Assembly (NCBI GenBank): GCA_910577105.1
Contig: CAJTMB010000007.1
Coordinates: 1 to 64,000 of the forward strand
From: an uncultured Lachnospiraceae bacterium
GTDB taxonomy: Bacteria > Bacillota > Clostridia > Lachnospirales > Lachnospiraceae
Length of the DNA: 64,000 bases
Direction: 5' to 3'
This document shows positions 8,068 through 17,660 of the stretch, in pieces (position 1 is the stretch's first letter; each line of letters starts with the position of its first letter). Made by a program: the position numbers and the translations under genes. The notes below the pieces were generated by a model, which saw nothing but the letters and a program-made list of their open reading frames with translations, did not search any database and had not been told where the DNA came from.

Positions 8068-9219
8068 CTACACTTCTTTTAGCTGAATCCGTTTTGCCAC
8101 ATTGAGTACCAGCCCGATTTCCGCAAGCTGGAACAAAACTGCCGTACCTCCGTAACTGATAAACGGCAGGGATATTCCGGTATTGGGAATTGTGTTGGTG
8201 ACAACGGCAATGTTTAAGATGACCTGTATTGCCATATGGCCCATGACGCCCACCACCAAAAGCGCCCCGAATAAATCAGGTGCGTTGTTGGCAATCACCA
8301 TAAGCCTCCATATCAGCATCAGAAACATCATTATAATGGCAACCGCGCCAAACAGTCCCAGTTCTTCACAGATAATGGAGAAAATCATGTCGTTTTGCGC
8401 CTCGGGAATAAATCCCAGTTTCTGCATGCTTTGTCCAAGCCCCTTGCCCCAGATGCCTCCTGAGCCGATGGCATATAGCGCCTGCAGGGTCTGGTATCCC
8501 GTATCGCTGATATACGCTTCCGGGTTTAACCATGCCAGCACACGCTCCCCACGGTAGTTCAATCCGTCGGCATTGGCCAGATTCACAATAATAAACACTA
8601 TAAGGGCGGCGCCGGCTATTCCCGCCGCTCCCAAAATAATGAATTTTTTATAATCGGGACTTGCCACAAACACCATCAAAAGCGCAATGCCCATGATTAT
8701 GATTGCCGAACTCAAGTTGGAGGTAATCTTCCAGACCATAAGGACAATGGGAAGCGGCATCACCATCAGGGCCATAAAACCTTTCGCGCTCCGTATGCTC
8801 TTGCCCATCTTACAAATCATGACTGCCAGAAACAGAATCATGCAAAGCTTGGCGATTTCCGAGGGCTGTATGGAAAGTCCTCCGATGCGGAACCATCTTT
8901 TAGCACCGCCCGATTCATGTCCGAACGGAATAATCAGCAACAGCAGGATAACGGAAATCACATATCCCAGAAGATAAAACTTTTCCCAGAAATGATAAGG
9001 AATATTAGCCACCACCATCATGCCCACCAGTCCCAGAATCGTTGCTTTCAACTGTTTTTCCAGATAGAATGTAGAACTGCCGTAATTCTGCGCTGCCTCA
9101 TAAGAGCTGGTGGAGTACAGCATCACCAGTCCGAATCCCAGTAAAAACAATACAATAAAAAGCAGACTGTAATCGAAGAAATATTCAGATTGTGCTTGCC
9201 TTTTTCTTCTTTTTGCCAC
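8068..9219 (-). CDS. ftsW: SEDS peptidoglycan glycosyltransferase FtsW
   Basis: Membrane polymerase that makes septal glycan strands from lipid II together with a class B PBP. 383 residues, about 10 membrane helices after a basic N-terminus. Family motifs are visible: LSIQPSEIAKL, the large extracellular loop with ERVLAWLNPEAY and IGSGGIWGKGLGQS, PEAQNDMIFSIICEELG, and the C-terminal TGISLPFISYGGTA. Its place between murD and murA in the division cluster supports FtsW rather than RodA. Confidence 0.95.
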   Translation of the reverse strand: MAKRRKRQAQSEYFFDYSLLFIVLFLLGFGLVMLYSTSSYEAAQNYGSSTFYLEKQLKATILGLVGMMVVANIPYHFWEKFYLLGYVISVILLLLIIPFGHESGGAKRWFRIGGLSIQPSEIAKLCMILFLAVMICKMGKSIRSAKGFMALMVMPLPIVLMVWKITSNLSSAIIIMGIALLMVFVASPDYKKFIILGAAGIAGAALIVFIIVNLANADGLNYRGERVLAWLNPEAYISDTGYQTLQALYAIGSGGIWGKGLGQSMQKLGFIPEAQNDMIFSIICEELGLFGAVAIIMMFLMLIWRLMVIANNAPDLFGALLVVGVMGHMAIQVILNIAVVTNTIPNTGISLPFISYGGTAVLFQLAEIGLVLNVAKRIQLKEV

Positions 9220-9245
9220 GTTGTCACTCCTTCAATGTTTAATTC

Positions 9246-10604
9246 TCACAGCGCATTGACATATTCCTTAAATATCCTGCCGCGTTCTTCATAATTTGAA
9301 AACATCCCCCAGCTGGCACAGGCAGGAGACAAAAGCACCGCATCTCCCTGCTCTGCCGTCGCCACACAGATACGAAAAGCCTCCTCAAAGGAATCCGCCA
9401 TTTTTATCTTGTTAAAACCGTGCTTTCTGGCACATTCCGCAATTTTTTCCCTTGTCTGCCCCAAAAGAACCAGACACTTTACCCTGTCTCCAAAAGCCTC
9501 AATCCATGTATCATATTCGTTTCCCTTGTCATATCCGCCGCCAATCAGTACGGTAGGCCTTGACATGGCCCGGATTCCCTGAATGGCAGCATCCGGATTG
9601 GTCCCTTTGGAATCATTGTAATATACCACGCCGTCTTTTTCCGCCACATATTCAATCCGGTGTTCCACCGCCTTAAAATCCTTTATTACGGAAAGCGAAA
9701 TGGAAAGCGGAACGCCCATGCTTTCCGCAATGGCAAGCGCCGCCATGACATTTTCCACGTTGCAGAGCCCTACCAGATTCATGTCCGTGTGAATGTGCAA
9801 AATCCTTTGCGACACGCCTTCCTTCGCGCGGCAGATATAATCATCCTCCAGAAAATAGCCGTCTTCCAGTTTATGTGCAGAGGAGAAGAAAAGCACCTTT
9901 GCCGGACACCTGCCGGCAAACTCACGAAGCAGTCCGTCTTCATAGTTGAGGACGCAGACCTCATCCCGTGTCTGTCTGCCTGCAATGGATTCTTTTACGG
10001 CAGCGTATGTTTCCATGGTATGATGCCTGTTTAAATGGTCCGGCGTAATGTTTAAAATAGCTGACACTGCCGGATGAAAGGTATCCGTCGTTTCCAGCTG
10101 AAAGCTGCTGATTTCCGCAACCGTAACAGAATCTTTGCGGGTATGTAAAACTTCTTTGGTATAAGGATTGCCGATATTTCCGACTACGAATACCTGTGAA
10201 AAATACGCTTTCAATATCTCACCCGTAAGCGTAGTGGTCGTCGTCTTACCGTTGGTTCCGGTGATGGCGGCAATCCTGCCCTTTTCCATCAGATATGCCA
10301 ATTCTATTTCACCTATGACAGGTATCTGCCTTTCCTTGAACCATTCCACGAATGGAATATCCACAGGCACGCCCGGACTTAAAACCACAATTTCTATCCC
10401 ATCCCTTACCTTTTCCGGAAGCTGCCCTGTATAGCAGACTGTTGCTTTTTCAGATGGAAGCTTTTTCTCTATTTCTTCCACGGTCAATTTATCACTGCTG
10501 TCAAAGAGCACCGGCACTGCATCTGCCTTGTGCAACAGTTCTACTGCTGCAATTCCGCTTATGCCGGAGCCAACCACCAATACCGATTTGTTCTGTAAAA
10601 CCAT
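9246..10604 (-). CDS. murD: UDP-MurNAc-L-alanine:D-glutamate ligase
   Basis: Cytosolic ATP-dependent ligase adding D-Glu to UDP-MurNAc-L-Ala. 452 residues: N-terminal Rossmann domain (VVGSGISGIAA), central ATPase domain with the P-loop GTNGKTTTT (116-124), VAEISSFQLE, ILNITPDHLNRH, YNDSKGTNPDA, and a C-terminal ligase domain (LIGGGYDKGNEY, LLSPACASWGMFSNYEERG). It lies between mraY and ftsW with short gaps. Confidence 0.97.
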   Translation of the reverse strand: MVLQNKSVLVVGSGISGIAAVELLHKADAVPVLFDSSDKLTVEEIEKKLPSEKATVCYTGQLPEKVRDGIEIVVLSPGVPVDIPFVEWFKERQIPVIGEIELAYLMEKGRIAAITGTNGKTTTTTLTGEILKAYFSQVFVVGNIGNPYTKEVLHTRKDSVTVAEISSFQLETTDTFHPAVSAILNITPDHLNRHHTMETYAAVKESIAGRQTRDEVCVLNYEDGLLREFAGRCPAKVLFFSSAHKLEDGYFLEDDYICRAKEGVSQRILHIHTDMNLVGLCNVENVMAALAIAESMGVPLSISLSVIKDFKAVEHRIEYVAEKDGVVYYNDSKGTNPDAAIQGIRAMSRPTVLIGGGYDKGNEYDTWIEAFGDRVKCLVLLGQTREKIAECARKHGFNKIKMADSFEEAFRICVATAEQGDAVLLSPACASWGMFSNYEERGRIFKEYVNAL

Positions 10605-10626
10605 ATTTCATCTGCCTCCTGATTAC

Positions 10627-11589
10627 CTAGATGCGCAGTCCCATCAATGCTATGAGGCATAAAATCGCCGTCATAATGGAAAAGACCGCCACAACCTTGG
10701 ATTCCGACCATCCGCCCAATTCAAAATGATGATGAAGGGGCGCCATGCGGAAAATTCTTTTTCCCCCTGTTAATTTATAAAAGGATACCTGTAGGATGAC
10801 AGATACCACTTCTATCATATATACAAAACCGACTATGGGGATAAACAGCGGCAGTTTCAGCGCATAGGCGCTGGCCGCCACAAATCCGCCCAAGGCCAAA
10901 GAACCGGTATCTCCCATAAACACACTGGCAGGATGCACATTAAACAATAAAAATCCCAGAAGCGCTCCCACCACGGCACAGGTCACCGGTTCTATCCCGC
11001 TTTTTGTACCGACAGCCACCACGGTAAAAAAGGTAGCCAAAATCACTGTGACGCTTCCTGCAAGCCCATCCAGACCATCCGTAAAATTGGTTCCGTTTAC
11101 TGTGGCAATCACAATGAAGAATAACACCGGAATATTAAAAATTCCAAAGTCCATCCATTTGTTATCCATAAATGGAATTTTCATTGCAAGGCTCATTCCC
11201 GTATAATGCTTCAGATAATACGCATAAATACCCGTCACTACCAGCTGCAGAAGCATCTTTTGCAACGGTGACAGGCCCATGGAACGCTTTAACACCACCT
11301 TGATATAATCATCCAGAAATCCCACCAGCCCGAATCCCAGCGTTAAAAACAATACCGGAATGATTTTGGGGTAATCCCGAACATAAAATAAGGAAGTTCC
11401 CGCTATGCCAAACAATATGACAATGCCGCCCATGGTCGGCGTTCCGTTTTTCTTTAAATGGCTCTGCGGACCGTCTTCCCTGACAGTCTGCCCCACTTTC
11501 AATCTCTTTAGGAAGGGGATGACAATCGGTCCCATAATCACGCAGATGACAAAAGAAATTATCACCGGCATCAGACATTCCCTGCTCAT
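10627..11589 (-). CDS. mraY: Phospho-MurNAc-pentapeptide transferase
   Basis: Integral membrane enzyme forming lipid I from UDP-MurNAc-pentapeptide and undecaprenyl phosphate. 320 residues with about ten membrane helices. Motifs: HLKKNGTPTMGG, GFLDDYIKV (catalytic Asp pair), NGTNFTDGLDGLA, NVHPASVFMGDTGSLALGG and the C-terminal APLHHHFELGGWSE. The position between the PBP genes and murD is canonical. Confidence 0.97.
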   Translation of the reverse strand: MSRECLMPVIISFVICVIMGPIVIPFLKRLKVGQTVREDGPQSHLKKNGTPTMGGIVILFGIAGTSLFYVRDYPKIIPVLFLTLGFGLVGFLDDYIKVVLKRSMGLSPLQKMLLQLVVTGIYAYYLKHYTGMSLAMKIPFMDNKWMDFGIFNIPVLFFIVIATVNGTNFTDGLDGLAGSVTVILATFFTVVAVGTKSGIEPVTCAVVGALLGFLLFNVHPASVFMGDTGSLALGGFVAASAYALKLPLFIPIVGFVYMIEVVSVILQVSFYKLTGGKRIFRMAPLHHHFELGGWSESKVVAVFSIMTAILCLIALMGLRI

Positions 11590-11614
11590 AAGCTCCTATC
11601 CTCTCTGCCGCTTC

Positions 11615-13393
11615 CTATGGGGTTTCCAAAACGCCATAATCATTATAATCCATTATCCCCAAATAAGGAAGAATATTTTCAAAAAGTTGGCGGATAATCG
11701 GCGCTGCTATCTGTCCGCCGTAGTATACCCCCTGCGGGTGGTTGATAATTGCAATGGCTATTACCTGTGGGTCATCTGCCGGTGCAAATCCCACAAAAGA
11801 AGCGATATACTTTCCGCTTCCCCTGGGCAGGGTCTGGCTTGTCGCCGTTTTTCCACCGATGCGGACGCCTTCTATATATGCATTTTTTCCGCCGCCCTCC
11901 GATACCACTTTCTCTAAGATTTCCCGCATGGTAGCAGAAGTTTCCGCCGATACAATTCCCTGTGTTACCGGATATTCCAGCTTTTCAATCAAATTGCCGT
12001 CCGTATCCGTAATTTCAACCCCGAAATGAGGTGTGACGCGCCTGCCGCCGTTTATGATGGAGGAAAAAGTCGTCAAAAGCTGGATGGGCGTAATCTGAAA
12101 GGACTGCCCGAAGGAAATGGTTGCCAACTCCACCTCTCCGATATCCTCCACTTTGTGCATAATGGTTCCCGCTTCTCCCGGCAGGTCAACGCCTGTCTTT
12201 TGCAGCAGGCCGAATTGCTCAAAATATCTGTAATAGGTTTCCGCCCCCATGCGAAGTCCCACCGTGACAAACACCGGATTGCAGGAATTCATGGTAGCGT
12301 GTACAAAATCCTGCGCGCCGTGCCCGCCTATTTTATGACATCGTATCTTTCTGTCCTCAACAATTACAAAGCCCGGACAGGAAAAAGTGCTTTGGGGCGT
12401 AACCACACCGGATTCCAGTCCTGCCGCCGCAGTAATGGTTTTGAATGTGGAACCGGGCTCATAGGTGTCATTGATGCAGCCGTTCCTCCACATGGCGTTC
12501 AGCAAATCCTGCTTTTCCTCCGCCGAGAGCTCCCCATTTGCGGATACGCTTCCTGCCAATACCTCGTCCGTCAGTTCGTAAGGATTATTTAAGTCAAATT
12601 CCGGAACATTTACCATGGCCAGTATTTCCCCGTTCCGGGGGTCCATTACGATGATGGAAACACTTTTTGCCTGCTTGGTTTCCATTGCCTGTACGGCAAG
12701 CTGTGTCGCATAGCTTTGAATGTTCATGTCCATGCTGATATGTAAATCCCTTCCGTTTACCGGTTCAATCCTGCTTTCACCGGCTTCCTCCACTTCAATC
12801 CCTTTTGCGTCCGTTACGGTAAGGATGGTACCCTTTTCCCCTTCCAGGTATTCTTCATAGATGACTTCCAGCCCTATGATGCCCTGATTGTCACTCCCGG
12901 TAAAGCCAAGTACTTTGGAAGCAAGACTGCCGTAGGGATAATACCTCTTATAATCCTCATCTACCTTTACTCCGGCAAGGTCATATTCCCTGATTCTGTC
13001 ACCGGTTTCCTTATCCACATTGCTTTTGATACGCTCAATGGAAGAATATTTTTCCACACGGCTGCGGACATATTCCTCCGAAAGGGATAACTCCCTGCAA
13101 AGGACTTCAATTACTTTTTCCGGGTCTTCAATCTGATTGTAAATTACGGAAATGGTACACACAGTCTTGTTATCCGCTATCACATTTCCGTTGCAGTCAA
13201 TAATCCTTCCCCTTGCTGCCTTGATGCTCCTCTCCCTTTCATGCAGTTCCACCGCTTTCGCCGAATAATAATCGGCACGGGCAACCATCAGGTATACCAG
13301 CCTGACAAACAAAAGAAACAACATGGCTGCGCAGAGAAAAAAGGAAATGGTTATTTTTTTCCTGTGAAAAGTCCTGTTTCCTCTTTCCAACAT
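11615..13393 (-). CDS. Class B penicillin-binding protein, SpoVD/FtsI type
   Basis: Membrane-anchored transpeptidase that cross-links septal or spore-cortex peptidoglycan. 592 residues: short cytosolic tail, one membrane helix at about 12-35, dimerisation/pedestal domain (RGRIIDCNGNVIA), then transpeptidase with PGSTFKTI (catalytic Ser-x-x-Lys), NSCNP (SxN) and GGKTATSQ where the third motif KTG is expected. The KTA variant is unusual. No PASTA domain follows, unlike B. subtilis SpoVD. It is the second of two tandem PBPs between ftsL and mraY; position suggests SpoVD, but division PBP cannot be excluded. The start ATG follows GTGAGG. Confidence 0.88.
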   Translation of the reverse strand: MLERGNRTFHRKKITISFFLCAAMLFLLFVRLVYLMVARADYYSAKAVELHERERSIKAARGRIIDCNGNVIADNKTVCTISVIYNQIEDPEKVIEVLCRELSLSEEYVRSRVEKYSSIERIKSNVDKETGDRIREYDLAGVKVDEDYKRYYPYGSLASKVLGFTGSDNQGIIGLEVIYEEYLEGEKGTILTVTDAKGIEVEEAGESRIEPVNGRDLHISMDMNIQSYATQLAVQAMETKQAKSVSIIVMDPRNGEILAMVNVPEFDLNNPYELTDEVLAGSVSANGELSAEEKQDLLNAMWRNGCINDTYEPGSTFKTITAAAGLESGVVTPQSTFSCPGFVIVEDRKIRCHKIGGHGAQDFVHATMNSCNPVFVTVGLRMGAETYYRYFEQFGLLQKTGVDLPGEAGTIMHKVEDIGEVELATISFGQSFQITPIQLLTTFSSIINGGRRVTPHFGVEITDTDGNLIEKLEYPVTQGIVSAETSATMREILEKVVSEGGGKNAYIEGVRIGGKTATSQTLPRGSGKYIASFVGFAPADDPQVIAIAIINHPQGVYYGGQIAAPIIRQLFENILPYLGIMDYNDYGVLETP

Positions 13394-13464
13394 AAAAACC
13401 TCACAAAAAAGGTGTTAATATACTCTATTCCCTTTTTTATGAGGTTATGAGTTATCTGATGTAA

Positions 13465-15663
13465 CTATTCCGAAAGAGCCGGATAACTGCCGTCAATCAC
13501 TTCCCCTGTTTCGGGGTCCAAAAGACTTCCCGTTTCAGGGTCCTTGAGGTAGCCTGTGGCAGGGTCTTTTTCAAAATCCATCCAAGGCGCCCGTGCCGGT
13601 GCGTTTCCGTCCCCGGCAGGTTCTCCCCCTTCCGGAGTCTGCGCATCCTGCGCATTGCCGTCGCTTACACTCTGTGTATACTTTCTGGTATCCTCCAGTC
13701 TCTTTTCTTCCAGTTCCCTTGCTTCGCTTTCAGAAAGTTCCTCCGTCATAAAGATACCCATATAAGGAAGCACTTCCGTCAGCACATTCCTTGCTATACC
13801 GGTGGCTGCCCTGGTTCCAAGACTCTGGTTTTCCATATTCGGTCTGTCCACTACCACATAAATAGCTATCTGTGGATTATCTGCCGGAGCATATCCGATA
13901 AAAGAAACCACATATTCGCCGTTGCCACGGGGAAAGGTCTGTGCGGTTCCCGTCTTTCCTCCGATTACATAACCGGCCGGCCTGGCCGTTTTTCCGGTAT
14001 TGCCCGTATAATTCGGGTCGCACACCGCCTCACAGTATTCCCTGATTAAATCGGAGGTGGAGGTGGAGATAACCTGTTTCAGCACCCTTGGCTCTATGTT
14101 TTCCACCACCGCCCCATTTGTGGTACGAATCTGTTTTACCATATGGGGCTCGTAATAGTAGCCGCCGTTAACCAGCGCACAGTAGCCTGCTATCATCTGT
14201 ATCATGGTAACATTAAAGCCCTGCCCAAAAGAGCAGGTTGCCAACTCTGTTATGCCCATTTTATCCGCTTCAAATACAAGTCCTGCCGTCCTTGCTTCTC
14301 CTGCCAAATCTATATTGGTTTTTAATCCAAAATTGAAGTTTCTCTGGTATTCCGTAAAGATGTCCTTCCCGATTGCAAAGGATATTTTCATTAACGCCAC
14401 ATTGCAGGAACAAGCTATGGCATGTTTCACGGAAACATTGCCGTCCCCCACACGGTTATGGCATCGTATCGGTTTTTCACCCTCCACCACCACAAGGCCG
14501 CCGTTACACTCATAAGAATTGCCATCCTTAATCTTACCGACTTCCAGTCCCATTGCCACCGTAAACGGTTTAAATGTAGAACCGGGCTCATAAGTGTCCG
14601 AGATACAGAAGTTTCTCCACAATGCATTCAATGCATCAAAATAGGTATCTTCTTCCTTCATGGAATTGATTTCTTCTTCCGTATAATACGCGCTCAAATC
14701 ATAGGGCGTATTCAAATCAAATGTCGGATAGCTGGCCATGGCAAGGATGTTTCCCGTGTTCACTTCCATAACGATGCATCCCACATTATTTGCACCGGGA
14801 CCGGTCTTGTATTTGTCGGTATACTCTTCATTAAATTCCACAAGGTATTTTTCCACGATGCCTTGAATATTTGCATCTATGGTACTTACCAGTGTATAAC
14901 CGTCCACCGCGGGTTTTGTGGTCCTTTCCAGATTGGAATCCCCGTTCAGATAACCATACTCCCTGCCTGTAGTGCCGTTTAACACATCATTGTAGTATTC
15001 TTCCAGCCCGTACATGCCCATGCCGTCCGAAGTCGTAAAACCAATGACATCACAGGCAAGGCTGCCGTTGGGATAAGTACGCTTGTATTCCTCCTCAAAC
15101 CACACACCCTTAATGGAATTGCCGGGCTTTGGATTTCCTTCCTCATCCTTTCCCGTATCATTCTGCATATCCACAAAATCTTTTATCTCGGCATAACTCA
15201 TTCTTTTTATCGGGACATAATAGCTGTTGGAGGGGTGCTCTTGAATAAATTTTCTGACCGCCTGCATGTCCAAATCCGGAAAACAGGCACCCAGCGCCTG
15301 AAGCGTCGGCTCAAGATATATGCCATCCCTTGCCAGCATAACCTTTGCGTCAATTACCAGATTGTATACTTTTTCACTGACTGCCAGACTGGTACCGTTA
15401 CAGTCCAGTATGTCTCCCCTTCTGTACGGCAGGGTAATACTGTCATATTTTTGCTGTGACAATACCTGTTTTTCGTATTTATCTCCCTTCTCCCTGCCAA
15501 TCCACATCAACCGGGCTCCTAAGCCGAGAAACGCAGCCAAAATAAGACAGAAAAGAACCACCATTTTTTTCTGCATCCGGATGGTAAATTTCTGTTCCTT
15601 TTTTCCCTCCTGCTTATTTTTATCACCGGCCTGTCCGTGTTTGTCCTTCACATTTTTACCCAT
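13465..15663 (-). CDS. Class B penicillin-binding protein, FtsI/PBP2 type
   Basis: Septal transpeptidase candidate that works with FtsW. About 732 residues from ATG 15663; a TTG at 15705 would add 14 residues, and neither has a strong ribosome site, so the start is uncertain. Order: basic Lys-rich tail, one membrane helix, RRGDILDCNGTSLA pedestal motif, transpeptidase with PGSTFKPF, ACSCNVA (SxN) and GGKTGTAQ (intact KTG). After about residue 640 comes a charged, low-complexity tail ending in three short DP-TG repeats, with no PASTA domain. It is the first of two tandem PBPs in the dcw cluster. Confidence 0.9.
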   Translation of the reverse strand: MGKNVKDKHGQAGDKNKQEGKKEQKFTIRMQKKMVVLFCLILAAFLGLGARLMWIGREKGDKYEKQVLSQQKYDSITLPYRRGDILDCNGTSLAVSEKVYNLVIDAKVMLARDGIYLEPTLQALGACFPDLDMQAVRKFIQEHPSNSYYVPIKRMSYAEIKDFVDMQNDTGKDEEGNPKPGNSIKGVWFEEEYKRTYPNGSLACDVIGFTTSDGMGMYGLEEYYNDVLNGTTGREYGYLNGDSNLERTTKPAVDGYTLVSTIDANIQGIVEKYLVEFNEEYTDKYKTGPGANNVGCIVMEVNTGNILAMASYPTFDLNTPYDLSAYYTEEEINSMKEEDTYFDALNALWRNFCISDTYEPGSTFKPFTVAMGLEVGKIKDGNSYECNGGLVVVEGEKPIRCHNRVGDGNVSVKHAIACSCNVALMKISFAIGKDIFTEYQRNFNFGLKTNIDLAGEARTAGLVFEADKMGITELATCSFGQGFNVTMIQMIAGYCALVNGGYYYEPHMVKQIRTTNGAVVENIEPRVLKQVISTSTSDLIREYCEAVCDPNYTGNTGKTARPAGYVIGGKTGTAQTFPRGNGEYVVSFIGYAPADNPQIAIYVVVDRPNMENQSLGTRAATGIARNVLTEVLPYMGIFMTEELSESEARELEEKRLEDTRKYTQSVSDGNAQDAQTPEGGEPAGDGNAPARAPWMDFEKDPATGYLKDPETGSLLDPETGEVIDGSYPALSE

Positions 15664-15712
15664 GCCTTTCCCGCATGAGCCTTTCCCATGTGGGAACAGG
15701 CCCAAATACGTC

Positions 15713-15739
15713 AGGTTGAAAGCGCTTTTCTTTCAACCT
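15713..15739 (-). promoter_or_regulatory. Perfect hairpin between ftsL and the first PBP gene
   Basis: AGGTTGAAAG (15713-15722) and CTTTCAACCT (15730-15739) form a perfect 10-bp stem with a 7-nt loop. There is no T-run, so it is not a normal terminator. It lies just upstream of the possible PBP starts and could affect translation or mRNA processing; the function is inferred. Confidence 0.5.
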
Positions 15740-15769
15740 TTTACTCCCTGCAGCGCTGCTTTGTAAAAA

Positions 15770-16246
15770 TTACTCCTTGGGGATATCCCCGACCTGTCTG
15801 ACATAATCGCTGCCTTCATTGGTATAATGGATAATCTGGCCTTCCTCTGCATACACCATGCCCAGTTCCCCAATTGCAATTCTCTTGATTTCCTCCAAAT
15901 CCACACTGCTGTTAATGCGCGTAAGCTCCTCATCGTTGGAAAGCCTTAAACTGTTCAGCCTGCTTTCCAGGGAGGCGATTGTTTCCACCTGTGAGGTAAG
16001 GTCTGCCTGAAGCTGGATATAACCAATCAGCACATACCCTGCCACAAACAATGCAGCCGCCAAAAACACCACATACCCGAAACTCATGTGGTAAGCCCTG
16101 TCCCTGTTCTTTCTGGTTTCATTGCTTAACCGCTTTCTGGGCTCCTGTTCAATGGCACGTCTTACGTCCATTTTTCTGACAGTATTTCCTTCTATATAAT
16201 ATGATGCCTGTCCTCTTCTGCCTGTCGCCATAACTACTGTCCTCAT
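15770..16246 (-). CDS. ftsL: Cell division protein FtsL-like
   Basis: Small bitopic divisome protein that pairs with FtsQ/DivIB and activates FtsWI. 158 residues: a long basic cytosolic segment (about 1-55), one membrane helix at about 56-76 (FGYVVFLAAALFVAGYVLI), then a coiled coil (LTSQVETIASLESRLNSLRLSN) and the usual short C-terminal region. The start ATG overlaps the rsmH stop by 4 bp. Identity rests on topology and position between rsmH and the PBPs; FtsL sequences are poorly conserved. Confidence 0.85.
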   Translation of the reverse strand: MRTVVMATGRRGQASYYIEGNTVRKMDVRRAIEQEPRKRLSNETRKNRDRAYHMSFGYVVFLAAALFVAGYVLIGYIQLQADLTSQVETIASLESRLNSLRLSNDEELTRINSSVDLEEIKRIAIGELGMVYAEEGQIIHYTNEGSDYVRQVGDIPKE

Positions 16247-17175
16247 TTCTTTTCAAATACTCTTAATTTTGCACTCCCCGACCTGCTGTTCTTCGCCAGT
16301 TCCTTTTCCGATGGTTTGATAGGTTTTTTCGTGACCATTCTCCCCTGCGGTTTCTTGCCACACACGCAAACCGGAAACTCCGGGGGGCATGTACAGGGAT
16401 TTTCCTGTCTTTTAAAAGCTGTCTTTACGATTCTGTCTTCCAGGGAATGAAACGTGATGATACAGATTCTGCCCCTCGGATTCAGCATTTCTATCATGGT
16501 ATCCAGAGAATCCCTTAAAACATCCAGTTCCCTGTTACAGGCAATCCTTATCGCCTGAAAAGTTTTTTTGGAAGGATGTCCGTTCTGCCTGCACTTTGCA
16601 GGTATGGATGCCTTGATAATGTCATTTAATTCCCCTGTGGTTTCTATCGGCCTGACCTCACGTGCCTGCACGATATGCCTGGCAATGTTTTTTGCAAACT
16701 GTTCTTCCCCATAATCCCTGATAATGCGGTAAATTTCCTGTTCCGGATAGTCGTTGACAATATCCCTTGCCGTCAGCGACTGTCTTCTGTCCATCCTCAT
16801 ATCAAGATTTGCATCAAACCGATAGGAAAAGCCTCTCTCCTCCGTATCAAGCTGGTAGGATGACACCCCTAAATCAAGAAGGATGCCATCTACTTTTTCA
16901 ATGTTGTATTCCTGTAATACCGAACGTATATTGCAATAGTTGCTGCGGATAAGGGTAACTCTTTCCGAAAATACTCCCAGTCTTTCTCCCGCCGCCGAAA
17001 TCGCAGCGTCATCCTGGTCCATTCCGAACAGCCTCCCCTTCCCCGAAAGCCTTTTTACCACTTCCAGGGCGTGTCCGCCTCCGCCTACTGTTCCATCAAC
17101 ATAAATGCCTTCCGGCCTGATTTTGAGATTTGTAATTGTTTCCTCTAACAATACGGAATAATGTTCAAATGCCAT
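16243..17175 (-). CDS. rsmH: 16S rRNA (cytosine-1402-N4)-methyltransferase
   Basis: SAM-dependent methyltransferase modifying C1402 in the 30S decoding site. 310 residues: YVDGTVGGGGHA (SAM-binding loop), FGMDQDDAA, VDGILLDLGVSS, RGFSYRFDANLDMRM, FQAIRIACNREL and RICIITFHSLEDRIVK are all typical. It lies 1 bp after mraZ and overlaps ftsL by 4 bp, the conserved start of the dcw cluster. Confidence 0.97.
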   Translation of the reverse strand: MAFEHYSVLLEETITNLKIRPEGIYVDGTVGGGGHALEVVKRLSGKGRLFGMDQDDAAISAAGERLGVFSERVTLIRSNYCNIRSVLQEYNIEKVDGILLDLGVSSYQLDTEERGFSYRFDANLDMRMDRRQSLTARDIVNDYPEQEIYRIIRDYGEEQFAKNIARHIVQAREVRPIETTGELNDIIKASIPAKCRQNGHPSKKTFQAIRIACNRELDVLRDSLDTMIEMLNPRGRICIITFHSLEDRIVKTAFKRQENPCTCPPEFPVCVCGKKPQGRMVTKKPIKPSEKELAKNSRSGSAKLRVFEKK

Positions 17176-17176
17176 G

Positions 17177-17611
17177 CTAAATACCCAATCCTAATTCCGA
17201 CATATGCATTGCAATCTCTTCCATGTCATCATAGGAAACCGTTCCTTCGTATCTTTCTTTGCTCCATATTTCCATGCGGCTCCCGACACCAATCAGCACT
17301 ACATCTTTTTCCAGCGCTGCAAAGTCTTTCAAACTTGTGGGAATCAGGATGCGTCCCTGTTTGTCCACTTCCACTGCCGTGGCGCCCGCCATGAAAAAGC
17401 GGACAAATTTGCGGACATCGGGATTCGTAAGGGAGGGTAATTTCTGTAGCTTTTCTTCAAAAGCAGTCCATTCGGTGTTGTCAAATACAAATAAGCAGCC
17501 ATCGAGTCCCTTTGTCACCACGAATTCATCTCCCAGAATCTCGCGGAACTTGGAAGGAATAATCAACCTGCTCTTTGTGTCTATCGTATGATTGTATTCA
17601 CCCATGAACAT
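17177..17611 (-). CDS. mraZ: Transcriptional regulator MraZ
   Basis: DNA-binding ring-forming protein of the AbrB-like fold that represses the dcw operon. 144 residues from ATG 17611 (MFMGEYNHTIDTKSR, the normal family start); a longer frame to 17653 would begin among the operator repeats. Two MraZ repeats are visible: residues about 5-55 (RLIIPSKFREIL) and 80-130 (VDKQGRILIPTSL). It is the first gene of the cluster and is preceded by four phased repeats that are its likely own operator. Confidence 0.95.
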   Translation of the reverse strand: MFMGEYNHTIDTKSRLIIPSKFREILGDEFVVTKGLDGCLFVFDNTEWTAFEEKLQKLPSLTNPDVRKFVRFFMAGATAVEVDKQGRILIPTSLKDFAALEKDVVLIGVGSRMEIWSKERYEGTVSYDDMEEIAMHMSELGLGI

Positions 17612-17660
17612 ATCAATCACCCGCCTTCGGAAGTGGTCTGCCACGAAAAGCATGCTTTTG

